Program-made: the position numbers and the translations under genes
Part shown: piece after piece, positions 45,148 to 55,215 of the stretch
Layout of the letters: each line of letters starts with the position of its first letter
Position numbering within the stretch: position 1 is the first letter of the stretch
Notes under the pieces: model-generated
The model's database searches: none
Seen by the model: the letters and a program-made list of their open reading frames with translations, nothing else
Told to the model about the DNA's origin: nothing
NCBI GenBank assembly: GCA_030425195.1
Contig: JAUIAV010000005.1
Span: forward strand, 62,001-126,000
Source: Gammaproteobacteria bacterium
Lineage (GTDB): Bacteria > Pseudomonadota > Gammaproteobacteria > Pseudomonadales > Azotimanducaceae
Reading direction: 5' to 3'
Length of the DNA: 64,000 nucleotides

Positions 45148-46452
45148 TCAGGACTGGGTCAGCCGGAGGTCGACGAAAGCCTCATCGCGGAGTTCCTTGA
45201 GCCACTTTTCGAGCTCCTCCTCGAATCGCCGGCCATGAAGAATCTGCAGGGCCATGTCTTTACGGGCATCTTCGCTCATGTCCTGTTCCCTTCGATCCTG
45301 CACCTCGAGGATGTGCCAGCCGTAGTCTGACTGGAAGGGTTCGCTCAGGGAGCCGGTCGGCGTGGTCGCCATCATTTCCCGGAAAGCGGGAACGAACTCA
45401 GTACCGGACGTCCAGCCGAGATCGCCGCCGGCCAGCGCGCTGCCGGGGTCTTCCGAGAATTCCTCCGCCAGTTCCGCAAAGTCCTCGCCGGCCTCGACCC
45501 GGCGATAGATGTCCCAGATCAGCGCCTCCGTTTCTGCCGGGGTGCGGATCTCGGACGGCATCACCAGAATGTGCCGCAGCTTCGCCTGCTGTTCCTTCTG
45601 CATGCCCGCGCCTCTCTGCTCCAGCAGCTTGACGATGTGCAGGCCGCTGCCGCTGGCGATGGGCGGCGACACATCGCCGACTTCCATCTGCACGACGTAT
45701 TCGGCGAACAGCGTCGGCAGCTCGGCGGCCTTGCGCCAGCCCAGATCGCCGCCCTCCAGGGCCCGGGAACCGGCCGACCGGGAGACGGCCATCTGTGCGA
45801 AGTCCGCACCCGCCCTGAGCTCCTTGACGATCTCAATGGCGGCTTCTTCCGCCGCCTGTATGGTCTCCTGACTGGCATTGGGCTCCAGCGCCAGCAGTAT
45901 GTGTCCGACCCGGAACTCGTCGGACAGCAGCTCCTGATAATAAGGCGAGTTGAGCAGGTCCTCGATGTCCTGCTCACTGATGGCGATCCGTCGATTGACG
46001 ATCGCCTGCTGCAGGCGCTGCATGAGCATCTCCCGGCGGATCTGCTCCCGGAACTCCGCGTAGTTGCGCCCGTCCTGCTCGAGACGCTGGGCAAACTGCT
46101 CGATGGTCATGTTGTTCGAGGCGGCAAAGCTGCCTACCGCCCGGGTCAGCGTCTCATCATCCACCACCACGCCGCGACGGACGGCTTCCTGCACCTGCAG
46201 GCTCTCGATGATGAGCCGCTCCATGATCTGTGACATGAGGATGTCGTTGGGCGGCAGCGGCTGATTGTTCTCGGCGAACTGCTCCCGGACCATATCCAGA
46301 CGTTCCACCAGCTCCGAGGCGAGCACCACATCGTCTTCCACCACCGCCACGATGGCGTCCAGCTCCTGATACTGTGCCCTGGCGCCGGTGCTGATGCCGA
46401 GCAGGGCCCAGGCGATGGCCGCCAGCGCGGCCGTCATTGCGATTCGTTTCAT
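45148..46452 (-). CDS. surA: periplasmic peptidyl-prolyl isomerase / outer-membrane-protein chaperone
   Basis: 434 aa. Signal peptide ending ARA at about residue 26, N-terminal chaperone domain (LDAIVAVVEDDVVLASEL), two parvulin domains (the first around SDEFRVGHILLA to SGSGLHIVKLLEQRG, the second around LRHILVMPSEI to QSDYGWHILEVQDRR) and a short C-terminal helix. It escorts outer-membrane proteins, LptD among them, through the periplasm. Its start overlaps the lptD stop by 4 bp. Confidence 0.97.
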   Translation of the reverse strand: MKRIAMTAALAAIAWALLGISTGARAQYQELDAIVAVVEDDVVLASELVERLDMVREQFAENNQPLPPNDILMSQIMERLIIESLQVQEAVRRGVVVDDETLTRAVGSFAASNNMTIEQFAQRLEQDGRNYAEFREQIRREMLMQRLQQAIVNRRIAISEQDIEDLLNSPYYQELLSDEFRVGHILLALEPNASQETIQAAEEAAIEIVKELRAGADFAQMAVSRSAGSRALEGGDLGWRKAAELPTLFAEYVVQMEVGDVSPPIASGSGLHIVKLLEQRGAGMQKEQQAKLRHILVMPSEIRTPAETEALIWDIYRRVEAGEDFAELAEEFSEDPGSALAGGDLGWTSGTEFVPAFREMMATTPTGSLSEPFQSDYGWHILEVQDRREQDMSEDARKDMALQILHGRRFEEELEKWLKELRDEAFVDLRLTQS

Positions 46453-48863
46453 ATCTCTTCCGTTACGTAGCCCCGGATGCTCTCCTCCAGCAGGGTCTCC
46501 AGGGAATCATCGAGGCTGGCCAGCCCCTTGAAAACCACCTGCAGGAAGACGCCCGTGCGGGTCACCGCATCTTCGAACTGCCGGGCGGAGGGGGTATCCA
46601 GATAGCGCCGCCCGACCAGCCGCAGCTTCCAGCAGCAGTCGTTGTACTCAATTCCCGCCAGGCTCTCAATGGTCCGATCGCTGATCACATCGAAGTTCCA
46701 GCGGCCGATCACGGCGAACCGGGCGCTCAGCGGCCAGATCATGGCCAGATCCGTCTGATCGATACGGTTGCGCTGATAGCGGTAGGCCATGTGCACGATC
46801 TTCCGGTTGTCCGCCCGGAAGTTCACGAAGGCACCGCCCCGGCTCACGTCGTCCTGGGTCGGATCCCAGACCATGTTCGCACCCAGCGACCAGCGACCGA
46901 AACTCCCCCCCAGCTCGCCCGCGAACTCCGAGCGACGGCTGAGATCCAGCGGGCTCTGGTTACCGGACACAGTCACACGCCGGTCCTCGAAATATCGGAT
47001 CTGGCCGATGCTGGCGCGAAGAAACTCCCGTCCGGTGGCCGCATGCAGCAGCCTCGAGGTGAGGCCCACCGACAGCTGGTTTGCGTCGCCGATCCTGTCC
47101 AGACCGCTGAACCGGTTGTCCCGCCAGAGCTGATCATAGCGGAAGGTGAGGTTGCTCACGTCGAAGAGCGGCAGCTCATCCTGGTTCTCATACTCCTGAT
47201 AGAGATAGAAGATGCGCGGCTCGAGCGTGTGCACGGCGGGCGCACCCCGGAACGTCAGATCCCGCTCGAAGAACAGGCCCGTATCCACGCTGCCGAGGGC
47301 GATGCCCCGATCCGGGTCGTGATCCACATCATCCGCCGTATCCCGGAGATCGTAGGCCGTGTATCGGTAGCCGCCCGTCATCGTCAGAAAACCCCAGGAC
47401 CGGGACAGCGGCATCCGCAGACGCGGCTCCACGTGCGCCCGTTCACCGACGATCTTCTGCGCCCCGACGAGATCGTCGTTGTCCCTGTCGAAGCTGACGG
47501 CGGAGGCGCCCACGGACCATTCGAGTGGCCCCGGCAGACCTCCCCGGTAGCTGATGTCGAGCTCCGGCAGCCGCTGGTAGGGATCCGTGGTTACCTCGTC
47601 CAGACGCTGAAACCGCTGAGCCCAGAACCGCACGTCGAGACCGCCCCGCAGATACTGCACTTCACCGCGACGCTCGAGCTCCCGCTGGGATGCCACGTCC
47701 AGCTCAGTATCCAGGTTCCGGAAATAGTCACGGTCGCTGACCGCCGTGTAGTTCACCGTGGTCTGCCAGAAACCGGCGTTCCCCTCGTGGTACAGGCCAT
47801 ACAGCCAGCGATCGGCGGGATCGAACGGCCCCTCCACGAGGCCGGCATCTCTCAGGTCGTCAAAGTCGTCTTTCTCGTAGGTGCCGTCGTACTGCCGGTC
47901 ATTGGGCAGAAAAGATCCCACCAGCATGCTCCGTTGCCATTCCGAGAGGTGCCGGAGCTCCACTTCCGCGCCCATCCCCCGTTTCTGGAAGTACCTGGGA
48001 ATGACCGTGGCGTCGTAGTTCGGCGCCAGGTTCAGATAGTAAGGCGGCGCAAACTCCAGACCGTTCTGGCTGGAGACCCCTAGGCTCGGAAACAGCCATC
48101 CGGACTTGCGTTCCGCATTGACCGGAAAGCTGAGATAGGGTGTGTAGAAGACGGGCACGTCCATCACACGGACGACCGCGTGCCGGGCGGTTCCGAAATC
48201 ACTGCCATCGCGGACGTCGAAGGACCGCGACCCGATCTGCCAGTTGCTGTTGCCGGGCTCGCAGCGGGTAAAGCGGGCATGGCTCACACGCAGGTCGCCG
48301 GATTCGGTCCGTTCGAGCCTGTCCGCTTTGCCCCTGAACTCCGGCTCGATCAGCAGAAACTCCGCGTCCTCGATCACCGTGGCCTTGCTGTCCAGATTCA
48401 TCGTCGCATTGCGGCCTCTGAGGATGGCCGTCGGCTCTTCGATCTGCACCCGTTCCGGAATCGCACCGTCCCGGGTCACATGGTCCATCTCGACCCTGGG
48501 GGCTCTGAGGGTCCGGTTACCCTGCCGCACCATCACGTCGCCCTCCAGGATCACCCGACCGGACTCCCAGTACTCTGCTTCCCGGGCCTCGGCGTAGATC
48601 GGCTCCTCCTCTGATGCCGGACCTGCCGGCGGCGGGAAGTCCGGCCATCGATAGCCGCCGGTACAATAGGGGGGAAGCGCCAGCAGTTCCGCCGGCGTCA
48701 GCGCTTCCCGCGGGAACCAGAAGTCCATCGGCAGCGTCCCCGCACCCGCCTTCCCCTTCCGGTAGCCGGACGTCTGATCCGGCTCTGCGGCAGTCGCCAT
48801 ACCGGCAACGCAGAAAATCACGGCCAGGAAGGCGACCGGCAGGAACTGGGGGGTTCGGATCAT
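46449..48863 (-). CDS. lptD: LPS-assembly outer-membrane protein LptD
   Basis: 804 aa. Signal peptide (about 1-26), an N-terminal OstA/LptA-like jellyroll (about 90-210, EAEYWESGRVILEGDVMVRQG) and a beta-barrel domain ending near SIRGYVTEEI. Cys residues are placed as in the family for the two disulfides: one near residue 62, one in TRCEPGN, and the CC pair in YNDCCWKLRL. With LptE it places lipopolysaccharide in the outer leaflet. It would also be the exit door if the Lpt-like set at 13.7-16.5 kb carries a second lipid. Confidence 0.97.
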   Translation of the reverse strand: MIRTPQFLPVAFLAVIFCVAGMATAAEPDQTSGYRKGKAGAGTLPMDFWFPREALTPAELLALPPYCTGGYRWPDFPPPAGPASEEEPIYAEAREAEYWESGRVILEGDVMVRQGNRTLRAPRVEMDHVTRDGAIPERVQIEEPTAILRGRNATMNLDSKATVIEDAEFLLIEPEFRGKADRLERTESGDLRVSHARFTRCEPGNSNWQIGSRSFDVRDGSDFGTARHAVVRVMDVPVFYTPYLSFPVNAERKSGWLFPSLGVSSQNGLEFAPPYYLNLAPNYDATVIPRYFQKRGMGAEVELRHLSEWQRSMLVGSFLPNDRQYDGTYEKDDFDDLRDAGLVEGPFDPADRWLYGLYHEGNAGFWQTTVNYTAVSDRDYFRNLDTELDVASQRELERRGEVQYLRGGLDVRFWAQRFQRLDEVTTDPYQRLPELDISYRGGLPGPLEWSVGASAVSFDRDNDDLVGAQKIVGERAHVEPRLRMPLSRSWGFLTMTGGYRYTAYDLRDTADDVDHDPDRGIALGSVDTGLFFERDLTFRGAPAVHTLEPRIFYLYQEYENQDELPLFDVSNLTFRYDQLWRDNRFSGLDRIGDANQLSVGLTSRLLHAATGREFLRASIGQIRYFEDRRVTVSGNQSPLDLSRRSEFAGELGGSFGRWSLGANMVWDPTQDDVSRGGAFVNFRADNRKIVHMAYRYQRNRIDQTDLAMIWPLSARFAVIGRWNFDVISDRTIESLAGIEYNDCCWKLRLVGRRYLDTPSARQFEDAVTRTGVFLQVVFKGLASLDDSLETLLEESIRGYVTEEI

Positions 48864-48945
48864 GGGTCGCGATCATACCCCATCGGAAGCGCGCCGCGGC
48901 TTACCGTCACGTAACCCGGGATGGCGAATCCGCTAAACTGAGCGG

Positions 48946-49962
48946 ATGACCGATTCCGCAATCCAATGGGCGAAACACACAGCCGATGGCCGGCTTGCCG
49001 GCTTCGAATCCGCCGCCGTCATCCCTCTGCGCGCCGAGGCAAGCTTCCGCGCTTTTTACCGGCTCGAGCCCCGTCCCGAGGCAACCGGCGCTGATTCCCT
49101 GATCCTGATGGTGTCGCCGCCGGAGAAGGAGCAGAACGATCAGTTCGAGCGTCTGGCGTCGGTGTTCGGCCGCGCCGGACTGCCGGTGCCGGAGATAGTC
49201 GGCTCACAGAAGCGCTCCGGCTGGTATCTCATGACGGATCTCGGCCGCCGGGAACTGGGTGAAGCCTACGGGACGCCCGCCGAGAGGGCGGGCCTGGAAG
49301 CCGCGCTGCGGGCGCTGATCACCCTCCAATCCGTGACGGATCCCGCCATTGCGCCTTACACGGGCGCACGGCTGCACGACGAGCTCGGCATTTTCACCGA
49401 GTGGTTCGCCGATGGACTGATGGGCCTGTCCATCCCGGCCGCCTTGGCGCCCGTCTTCGAGAACCTGGTCGGACGGATGGTGAATCAGCCTCAGTGCTGC
49501 GTGCACCGGGACTACCACTGCCGGAATCTGCTGTTCGATCCGGCCACCGGCGCGCTGGGCATCGTGGACTTCCAGGACGCGCTCATGGGTCCGGTCAGCT
49601 ACGACCCGGCGTCTCTGCTGCATGACTGCTATCACCGCTTCAGCGACAGGGATGTCGACCACTGGCTGAACTGGTATCTGCAACACACGCCTTTCGAGCT
49701 GGACCCGGACCGGTTCACCTCGGACGTGACCATGACCGCCGTGCAGCGCCAGCTCAAGGCCGTGGGTATCTTCTCCCGGCTCAGGCTTCGGGACGGCAAG
49801 GTCACTCACCTCCCGCACATTCTGCCGGTACTCGACAGCCTGGCGCATCTGTCCGGCCGCGAGCCGGCCTTGCGACCGCTTTCGGACTGGCTTCGGCAGC
49901 TGGATCGGAACGATGTGAGGACACGGATCCAGGCCCTGGAGCGGCGGACGGCCCCCGCATGA
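48946..49962 (+). CDS. amgK: N-acetylmuramate/N-acetylglucosamine kinase AmgK
   Basis: 338 aa, aminoglycoside-phosphotransferase fold. Brenner-type loop CVHRDYHCRNLLFD (H-x-D-x4-N) and GIVDFQDALMGP (metal Asp) are intact. It phosphorylates MurNAc at O1 in the recycling route that bypasses de novo UDP-MurNAc and confers fosfomycin tolerance. murU overlaps its end by 4 bp; lptD is divergent, 82 bp away, as in pseudomonads. Confidence 0.93.
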   Translation: MTDSAIQWAKHTADGRLAGFESAAVIPLRAEASFRAFYRLEPRPEATGADSLILMVSPPEKEQNDQFERLASVFGRAGLPVPEIVGSQKRSGWYLMTDLGRRELGEAYGTPAERAGLEAALRALITLQSVTDPAIAPYTGARLHDELGIFTEWFADGLMGLSIPAALAPVFENLVGRMVNQPQCCVHRDYHCRNLLFDPATGALGIVDFQDALMGPVSYDPASLLHDCYHRFSDRDVDHWLNWYLQHTPFELDPDRFTSDVTMTAVQRQLKAVGIFSRLRLRDGKVTHLPHILPVLDSLAHLSGREPALRPLSDWLRQLDRNDVRTRIQALERRTAPA

Positions 49963-50624
49963 AGGCGATGATTCTGGCAGCCGGCCGGGGGGAAAGGCTT
50001 CGCCCGCTCACCGATCACACCCCCAAACCCATGATCGAGGTGCAGGGCCGGCCGCTGCTCGAACACCAGATTCAGTGGCTCGCCGACGCCGGGATCACCG
50101 AACTCGTCATCAACCTGCATCATCTGGGCGAGCAGATCGAACAGCATTTCGGGGATGGCAGCACCCGCGGTGTGCGCATCCGCTACAGTCATGAGCAGAA
50201 GCTTCTGGAAACCGGCGGCGGCATCGTCAACGCACTGCCGCTGCTCGGCGGCGAGCCGTTCCTCATTCTGAACGGTGACATCTTCACCGATTTTCCCTTC
50301 GACCACCTCGCACCGCTGCCCGCCTGGGCCGACATCCACCTGGTGGTGACGCCCAGGCCGGCGTTCCGCGATCAGGGCGACTTCGAGGTGGCAGATGGAC
50401 GGGTCACCGCCAGAGGCAACGGGTTCGTCTACTGCGGCATTGCCATTCTGAGACCGCGGATTTTCGACGGCGACCGGGCAGCACCGTTCTCACTGCGGGA
50501 CCGGTTCTTCGAGGCCATCGGCAATGGGCGTCTTTCCGCGCAGATCTGGAATGGAGACTGGATCGACATCGGTAATCAGGCGCAGCTGGACAGTGTCAAC
50601 GCCCGCGACCCACGCGTAGAATGA
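49959..50624 (+). CDS. murU: N-acetylmuramate alpha-1-phosphate uridylyltransferase
   Basis: 221 aa. Nucleotidyltransferase signature MILAAGRGERLRPLTDHTPK (residues 4-23), metal Asp in ILNGDIFTDFPF and second acidic site in GDWIDIGNQAQL. It makes UDP-MurNAc from MurNAc-1-P, completing the AmgK step. It is 6 bp from rpe. Confidence 0.93.
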   Translation: MKAMILAAGRGERLRPLTDHTPKPMIEVQGRPLLEHQIQWLADAGITELVINLHHLGEQIEQHFGDGSTRGVRIRYSHEQKLLETGGGIVNALPLLGGEPFLILNGDIFTDFPFDHLAPLPAWADIHLVVTPRPAFRDQGDFEVADGRVTARGNGFVYCGIAILRPRIFDGDRAAPFSLRDRFFEAIGNGRLSAQIWNGDWIDIGNQAQLDSVNARDPRVE

Positions 50625-50630
50625 CCCGGC

Positions 50631-51299
50631 ATGAACTACTGGATCGCGCCTTCCATTCTTTCAGCGGACTTCTCCCGGCTCGGTGAGGAAATACGTGACG
50701 TGCTCACCGCGGGGGCGGATGTCATTCACTTCGACGTGATGGACAACCACTACGTGCCCAACCTGACCATCGGTCCGCTGGTGCTGGAATCCCTGCGCAA
50801 GGCGGGCATCGACGCCACCATGGACGTGCATCTCATGGTGAAGCCGGTGGACCGGCTGATCGGAGACTTTCTGAGCGCCGGCGCGGACATCATCAGCGTG
50901 CACCCGGAGACCACCGAACACCTGCACAGAACGCTCAGTCTCATCCGCGAAGGCGGTGCGAAGGCCGGCCTGGTCTTCAATCCGGCCACGCCCGTCGATC
51001 AGCTCGCCGAGGTGATCGATCTGGTGGACCTGGTGCTGATCATGTCCGTGAATCCGGGATTCGGCGGCCAGGCGTTCATCGCCTCGAGCCTGACCAAGGT
51101 GGCGGACGTCCGGGAGATGATCGATGCGAGCGGCCGGGACATCCGCCTCGAGATCGACGGTGGCATCAAGGCAGACAACATCGCGGACGCGGCCCGGGCC
51201 GGAGCCGACACCTTCGTCGCCGGCTCCGCCATCTTTTCCGCAGGCGCGGACTACGAGACGACCATCCGCAGCATGCGCGACGCTCTGGCTTCGGTTTGA
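50631..51299 (+). CDS. rpe: ribulose-phosphate 3-epimerase
   Basis: 222 aa TIM barrel. [33 protein letters not shown] with metal His/Asp, [12 protein letters not shown] and [10 protein letters not shown] are the family's active-site loops. It interconverts ribulose-5-P and xylulose-5-P. The gph start overlaps its stop. Confidence 0.98.
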   Translation: MNYWIAPSILSADFSRLGEEIRDVLTAGADVIHFDVMDNHYVPNLTIGPLVLESLRKAGIDATMDVHLMVKPVDRLIGDFLSAGADIISVHPETTEHLHRTLSLIREGGAKAGLVFNPATPVDQLAEVIDLVDLVLIMSVNPGFGGQAFIASSLTKVADVREMIDASGRDIRLEIDGGIKADNIADAARAGADTFVAGSAIFSAGADYETTIRSMRDALASV

Positions 51300-51940
51300 A
51301 GCCCTATTCCGGCTATCTGTTCGACCTGGACGGCACCCTGGTCGACACCGCGCCCGACATCAATGCGGCCCTCAATCACGCCCTCACCCTTCACGGGGGC
51401 CGACCGGTGAACGAGGCGCTGACGAGACACTGGGTGGGACACGGGGCCAGAGCGCTGATCACGGAAGCCATCGCCGATCAGACCCTGGAGGATGCGCTGC
51501 TCGACACTCTGCTGACCGATTTTCTGGACTACTACATCGCAAACATCAGCGTCCTGAGCACCCCCTACGCCGGCGTGCTCGCCGCCATGGACGCCCTGAG
51601 AGACCGCGGCGCCCGACTGGCCGTGGTCACCAACAAGCTGGCCCGCCTCACCGAGCCGCTGCTCGACGAGCTTTCACTGACGGACTACTTCGACACCATC
51701 GTCTGCGGCGATACGGCCGATGCGCCCAAGCCGGACGCCGCTCCCGCGCTGTTCGCCTGCGGAAAGATGGGTGTTCCGCCCGCCGACGCGCTGTTCGTGG
51801 GTGATTCGGCCGCGGACGTCGGCTGCGCGCGGGCGGCCGGCTGCCCGGTAGTGGTGGTCCGGGACGGCTACAACCATGGCATTCCGGCCGGCGAGCTCGG
51901 GGCGGATGCGGTCATTGAATCGTTTCTGGACCTCGTTTAG
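51296..51940 (+). CDS. gph: phosphoglycolate phosphatase
   Basis: 214 aa HAD hydrolase. The start is a TTG overlapping the rpe stop (TTGA at 51296). Nucleophile motif [15 protein letters not shown], motif II VVTNK, Lys in DAPKPDAA and motif [18 protein letters not shown]. It removes 2-phosphoglycolate made in DNA repair. rpe-gph-trpE is a common order in gammaproteobacteria and betaproteobacteria. Confidence 0.95.
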   Translation: MKPYSGYLFDLDGTLVDTAPDINAALNHALTLHGGRPVNEALTRHWVGHGARALITEAIADQTLEDALLDTLLTDFLDYYIANISVLSTPYAGVLAAMDALRDRGARLAVVTNKLARLTEPLLDELSLTDYFDTIVCGDTADAPKPDAAPALFACGKMGVPPADALFVGDSAADVGCARAAGCPVVVVRDGYNHGIPAGELGADAVIESFLDLV

Positions 51941-52153
51941 GCTCACCCCGCGTCATACCGGACCCGATCATGCCGAGCTCAGCACGCATCGACCACGCCC
52001 TGCGCTTCCGCGCCCAGGGCAGCCAGGATCGCTGGCGAACCTCCCCGCGCCTTTGACGCAGCGGCGGTACCGCTGCGCCTCATCTCCAGGGGCCGCCGAA
52101 GGCTGCCCGCGACGACACCGATCCGCTGACGCGGAACGCAACGGACGAATCAG
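51941..52153 (+). promoter_or_regulatory. trpE leader region, possible attenuator
   Basis: 213 bp before trpE. A 28-codon ORF (51970-52056) with a single Trp codon is present but has no ribosome site. Immediately after its stop lies a perfect 8-bp stem CGCAGCGG-CGGTA-CCGCTGCG (52057-52077), not followed by a T-run. The arrangement resembles a leader peptide plus hairpin, but one Trp and no terminator make classical attenuation doubtful. Confidence 0.3.
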
Positions 52154-53659
52154 ATGGACGCCGAAACGTTTTCAGAACTGGCCGCGCAGGGCTACAACCG
52201 CATTCCCGTGGTGCACACCAGCCTTGCCGACCTGGACACTCCCCTCTCCGTATACCTCAAGCTGGCTCGAGGACCCTACTCCTACCTGCTCGAATCCGCC
52301 CAGGGTGGTGAGAAGTGGGGCCGCTACTCCATCATCGGTCTGCCGGCGAGAACCGTGCTCACGGTGGAGGGCGACCGGATCACCATCACCACCGATGGAG
52401 AAGTGGTGGAACAGGTCGTCACCGACGACCCTCTCACCTTCATCGAGGAATTTCAGGCCCGCTTCCGGGTTGCCCAGCTGCCGGACCTGCCCCGGTTCTA
52501 CGGCGGCCTGGTCGGCTACTTCGGTTACGACACCGTGCGCTATACGGAGAAACGTCTGAAGGAAACTACGCCGCCCGACACTCTGGGCACGCCGGACATC
52601 CTGCTCATGGTGTCCGAGGAGGTCGTGGTCTTCGACAATCTGAAGGGACAGATGCAGCTGATCAGCCTGGTGGACCCGGAGGATCCGGACAACTACCAGC
52701 GCACCGTGGAGCGCCTGCAGGACAGAGCCCAGTCCCTGCTGCAGGTCGTGCCGGCCATTCAGGAAACCCCCACCAACCAGCCCATCGAAGAGTCGGACTT
52801 CGTTTCCGAGTTCGGTGAGGAGCCGTTCAAGCAGGCGGTGGAGACCATCCGCGAATACACCCGGGCGGGTGACGTGATGCAGGTGGTGCTGGCCCAGCGC
52901 ATGTCGCTGCCCTTCGGTTCCGAACCCATCAATCTGTACCGGGCACTGCGCAGTCTCAACCCGTCACCCTACATGTACTTCATGGATCTGGACGGGTTTC
53001 AGATCGTCTCCAGCTCGCCGGAGATCCTGGCCCGGGTGGAAGACGGTGTCATCACCAACCGACCGCTGGCCGGCACCCGCCGCCGGGGCCACACGGCCGA
53101 AGAGGATCGGGCGCTCGAAGCGGAGCTGCTGGCGGATCCGAAGGAGATCGCCGAGCACCTCATGCTCATCGATCTCGGGCGGAACGACGTGGGCCGGGTG
53201 TCCGAAACCGGCTCCGTGGAAGTGACGGAGAAGTTCGTGATCGAGCGTTACTCGCACGTGATGCACATTTCGTCGAACGTGACCGGCCGGCTGAAGGCGG
53301 GCAGGACCGCCATGGACGTCCTGCGCGCGACGCTGCCCGTGGGCACCCTGTCCGGGGCTCCGAAGATCCGGGCCATGGAGATCATCGATGAGCTCGAGCC
53401 TGTGAAACGCGGCATCTACGGAGGCGCGGTGGGCTATCTGGCCTGGAATGGCAACATGGACACCGCCATCGCCATCCGCACGGCGGTGATCAAGGACGGC
53501 ACCCTCTACATCGAGGCGGGGGGCGGTATCGTTGCCGATTCCATTTCGCGTCTCGAGTGGAAAGAGAGCATGAACAAAGGACGCGCCATCTTCCGGGCTG
53601 CTGCGCTTGCGGAGTCACGATTCGAGAATCTCGAACAGGCCGGCGGTTATGACGACTGA
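52154..53659 (+). CDS. trpE: anthranilate synthase component I
   Basis: 501 aa. The N-terminal feedback domain has [18 protein letters not shown] (the L-E-S tryptophan site). The chorismate-binding domain has [37 protein letters not shown] and GGGIVADS. It makes anthranilate from chorismate with TrpG, encoded 8.7 kb away. pncC overlaps its end. Confidence 0.98.
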   Translation: MDAETFSELAAQGYNRIPVVHTSLADLDTPLSVYLKLARGPYSYLLESAQGGEKWGRYSIIGLPARTVLTVEGDRITITTDGEVVEQVVTDDPLTFIEEFQARFRVAQLPDLPRFYGGLVGYFGYDTVRYTEKRLKETTPPDTLGTPDILLMVSEEVVVFDNLKGQMQLISLVDPEDPDNYQRTVERLQDRAQSLLQVVPAIQETPTNQPIEESDFVSEFGEEPFKQAVETIREYTRAGDVMQVVLAQRMSLPFGSEPINLYRALRSLNPSPYMYFMDLDGFQIVSSSPEILARVEDGVITNRPLAGTRRRGHTAEEDRALEAELLADPKEIAEHLMLIDLGRNDVGRVSETGSVEVTEKFVIERYSHVMHISSNVTGRLKAGRTAMDVLRATLPVGTLSGAPKIRAMEIIDELEPVKRGIYGGAVGYLAWNGNMDTAIAIRTAVIKDGTLYIEAGGGIVADSISRLEWKESMNKGRAIFRAAALAESRFENLEQAGGYDD

Positions 53660-54140
53660 GAACAGCCTCGCCGAACGCACCGGAGCGGCACTGCTGGCCC
53701 GCAACTGGCGGCTGGTCAGCGCAGAGTCATGCACGGGCGGCCTGCTGGCCGCCACTCTGACCGACATCCCGGGCTCATCGGTCTGGTTCGAGGGCGCCTT
53801 CGTCACCTACCGGCTTTCCGCCAAAACGGCCATGGTCGGCGTCGGGCAGGCCCTGCTCGATACGCACGGCGCCGTGAGCGAGCCGGTTGCCCGGGCCATG
53901 GCCGAAGGCGCGCTCGCGCACAGTGACGCGGATATCGCCGTATCGATCACCGGAATTGCCGGGCCGGACGGGGGAGACGTGATCTCCCCCGTGGGTACGG
54001 TCTGGTTCGGGTGGGCTATCCGTGAGGAAGGCGTCATCCGCTGCGTGCAGACGGCCGAGCACCATCTGTCCGGAAGCCGGCAGATGGTGCGTTCCGAGGC
54101 TGTCAGCGTCGCCCTCGACGGCGTGCTCGCGCTCTGCTGA
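53649..54140 (+). CDS. pncC: nicotinamide-nucleotide amidase (CinA C-terminal domain)
   Basis: 163 aa. ATG at 53649 overlaps the trpE end by 11 bp. [20 protein letters not shown] holds the catalytic Ser-Lys-type site, [16 protein letters not shown] and [11 protein letters not shown] the rest of the PncC fold. It recycles nicotinamide mononucleotide to nicotinate mononucleotide. The stand-alone short form, without the N-terminal CinA domain. Confidence 0.95.
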   Translation: MTTENSLAERTGAALLARNWRLVSAESCTGGLLAATLTDIPGSSVWFEGAFVTYRLSAKTAMVGVGQALLDTHGAVSEPVARAMAEGALAHSDADIAVSITGIAGPDGGDVISPVGTVWFGWAIREEGVIRCVQTAEHHLSGSRQMVRSEAVSVALDGVLALC

Positions 54141-54144
54141 CGCG

Positions 54145-54618
54145 TCAGCCGCTGCTGACGGAAATCTTCCGGGCCGACGGCGGTGCCGTCTTCGGCAGGG
54201 TCAGCCGGAGCACCCCCCGTTTGTAGACCGCTTCCGCATTCTGTGCCGTCACTTTCGCGGGCAGCGGAATCACACGCTGGAAACTGCCGAACGCCCGCTC
54301 GGTAATCCGCATGGATCCCTCCTTGCGTTCGCTCTCGTAGCGCTTGGTCCCGGTGATGAGCAGGCGCTGGCCGTCCACCGTCACGTCGATCTCTTCCTTC
54401 ACCAGACCGGGCGCCTCCAGCTCCACCACGAAAGCGTCGTCGCGCTCTTCCACATCGGCAGCGAGAAGACCCCAGCGGGCGGTATCCGCCGGCTCGTCGG
54501 ACCGGGTCGGGCTGAAGTACGTCAGCGCCTGGGACGCCCGGGCGCTGAGCGCCCGCCAGCCTTCGGCCAGGCGCTTCCAGGTGTTTCCGAAGTCTTCCCT
54601 GATGCGATCGGTGTCCAT
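54145..54618 (-). CDS. small heat-shock protein Hsp20 (second gene)
   Basis: 157 aa. ATG at 54618 with a near-perfect AAGGAGGTG ribosome site. The alpha-crystallin domain (about 60-150) has VELEAPGLVKEEIDVTVDGQ and the closing GVLRLTLPK; the C-terminal I-x-I/V-like tail is ISVSSG. ATP-independent holdase against aggregation. 40 bp after another Hsp20 gene, with which it is only moderately similar. Confidence 0.94.
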   Translation of the reverse strand: MDTDRIREDFGNTWKRLAEGWRALSARASQALTYFSPTRSDEPADTARWGLLAADVEERDDAFVVELEAPGLVKEEIDVTVDGQRLLITGTKRYESERKEGSMRITERAFGSFQRVIPLPAKVTAQNAEAVYKRGVLRLTLPKTAPPSARKISVSSG

Positions 54619-54658
54619 GGGCACCTCCTTGTTCGCCTTCCGCGTTTGCGTGGTGGTA

Positions 54659-55081
54659 TCAGGAAACGGTGACCTTGCGCGCACCCTGCTCGGCACCCTT
54701 CGGCACCTCGATGGTGAGCACACCGTCCTTCACTTCCGCCTTGAGAGCATCGGCCTGCACATGGGTCGGCACCCGGAACTGACGGGCGAAGCTGCCCTGA
54801 CGCCGCTCCGTACGCACGTAGCCCTTGTCCTCTTCCTTCTTCTCCTCGACCCGGGAACCGCGGATGCTGAGCACGCCTTCGTGCAGCTCCACGTCCAGAT
54901 CTTCGGGCTTCATGCCGGGCACGTCCATGTGGAAGACGTAGCTTCCGTCCGTTTCCTTGATGTCCACGGGCGGCAGCCATTCGGCCCGGTTCGCGGGGCT
55001 GAAAAAGGGATCCCGCTCGAACAGATCCCCGAAACGGCCGAAGAGGTCGAAGGGGTCATTGCGTCTGACAACGTCATTCAT
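54659..55081 (-). CDS. small heat-shock protein Hsp20 (first gene)
   Basis: 140 aa. MNDVVRRNDPFDLFGRFGDL at the N-terminus; crystallin domain with FHMDVPGMKPEDLDVELHEG and DGVLTIEVPKG. AAGGAG lies 5 nt before the ATG. A sigma32-like promoter lies about 55-90 bp upstream. It probably acts with the second Hsp20 as a mixed oligomer or as specialised partners. Confidence 0.95.
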   Translation of the reverse strand: MNDVVRRNDPFDLFGRFGDLFERDPFFSPANRAEWLPPVDIKETDGSYVFHMDVPGMKPEDLDVELHEGVLSIRGSRVEEKKEEDKGYVRTERRQGSFARQFRVPTHVQADALKAEVKDGVLTIEVPKGAEQGARKVTVS

Positions 55082-55140
55082 TTCTCATCTCCTTCCAAGA
55101 GTTTTGCCGCCGGCGGACACTGCCGCCGGCCTGTAAGCCA

Positions 55141-55169
55141 GATATGGGTCCAGTTTCGAAGTCTTCAAC
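55141..55169 (-). promoter_or_regulatory. sigma32-type heat-shock promoter of the hsp20 pair
   Basis: On the minus strand GTTGAAG (-35) is followed after 14 bp by CCCATATC (-10), close to the sigma32 consensus CTTGAAA-N(11-16)-CCCCATNT. The start of transcription would fall near 55135, giving a leader of about 50 nt that contains a GC-rich inverted repeat (GCCGGCGG / CCGCCGGC). Confidence 0.6.
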
Positions 55170-55215
55170 GGGCCTGCAACTAGGTAGTTACCGAAGCCGC
55201 GGTCATAATTCGCGG

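Noticed and set aside
46437-48083. 548-aa open frame antisense to lptD
   Set aside because: Shadow frame; lptD has all family features on the other strand.
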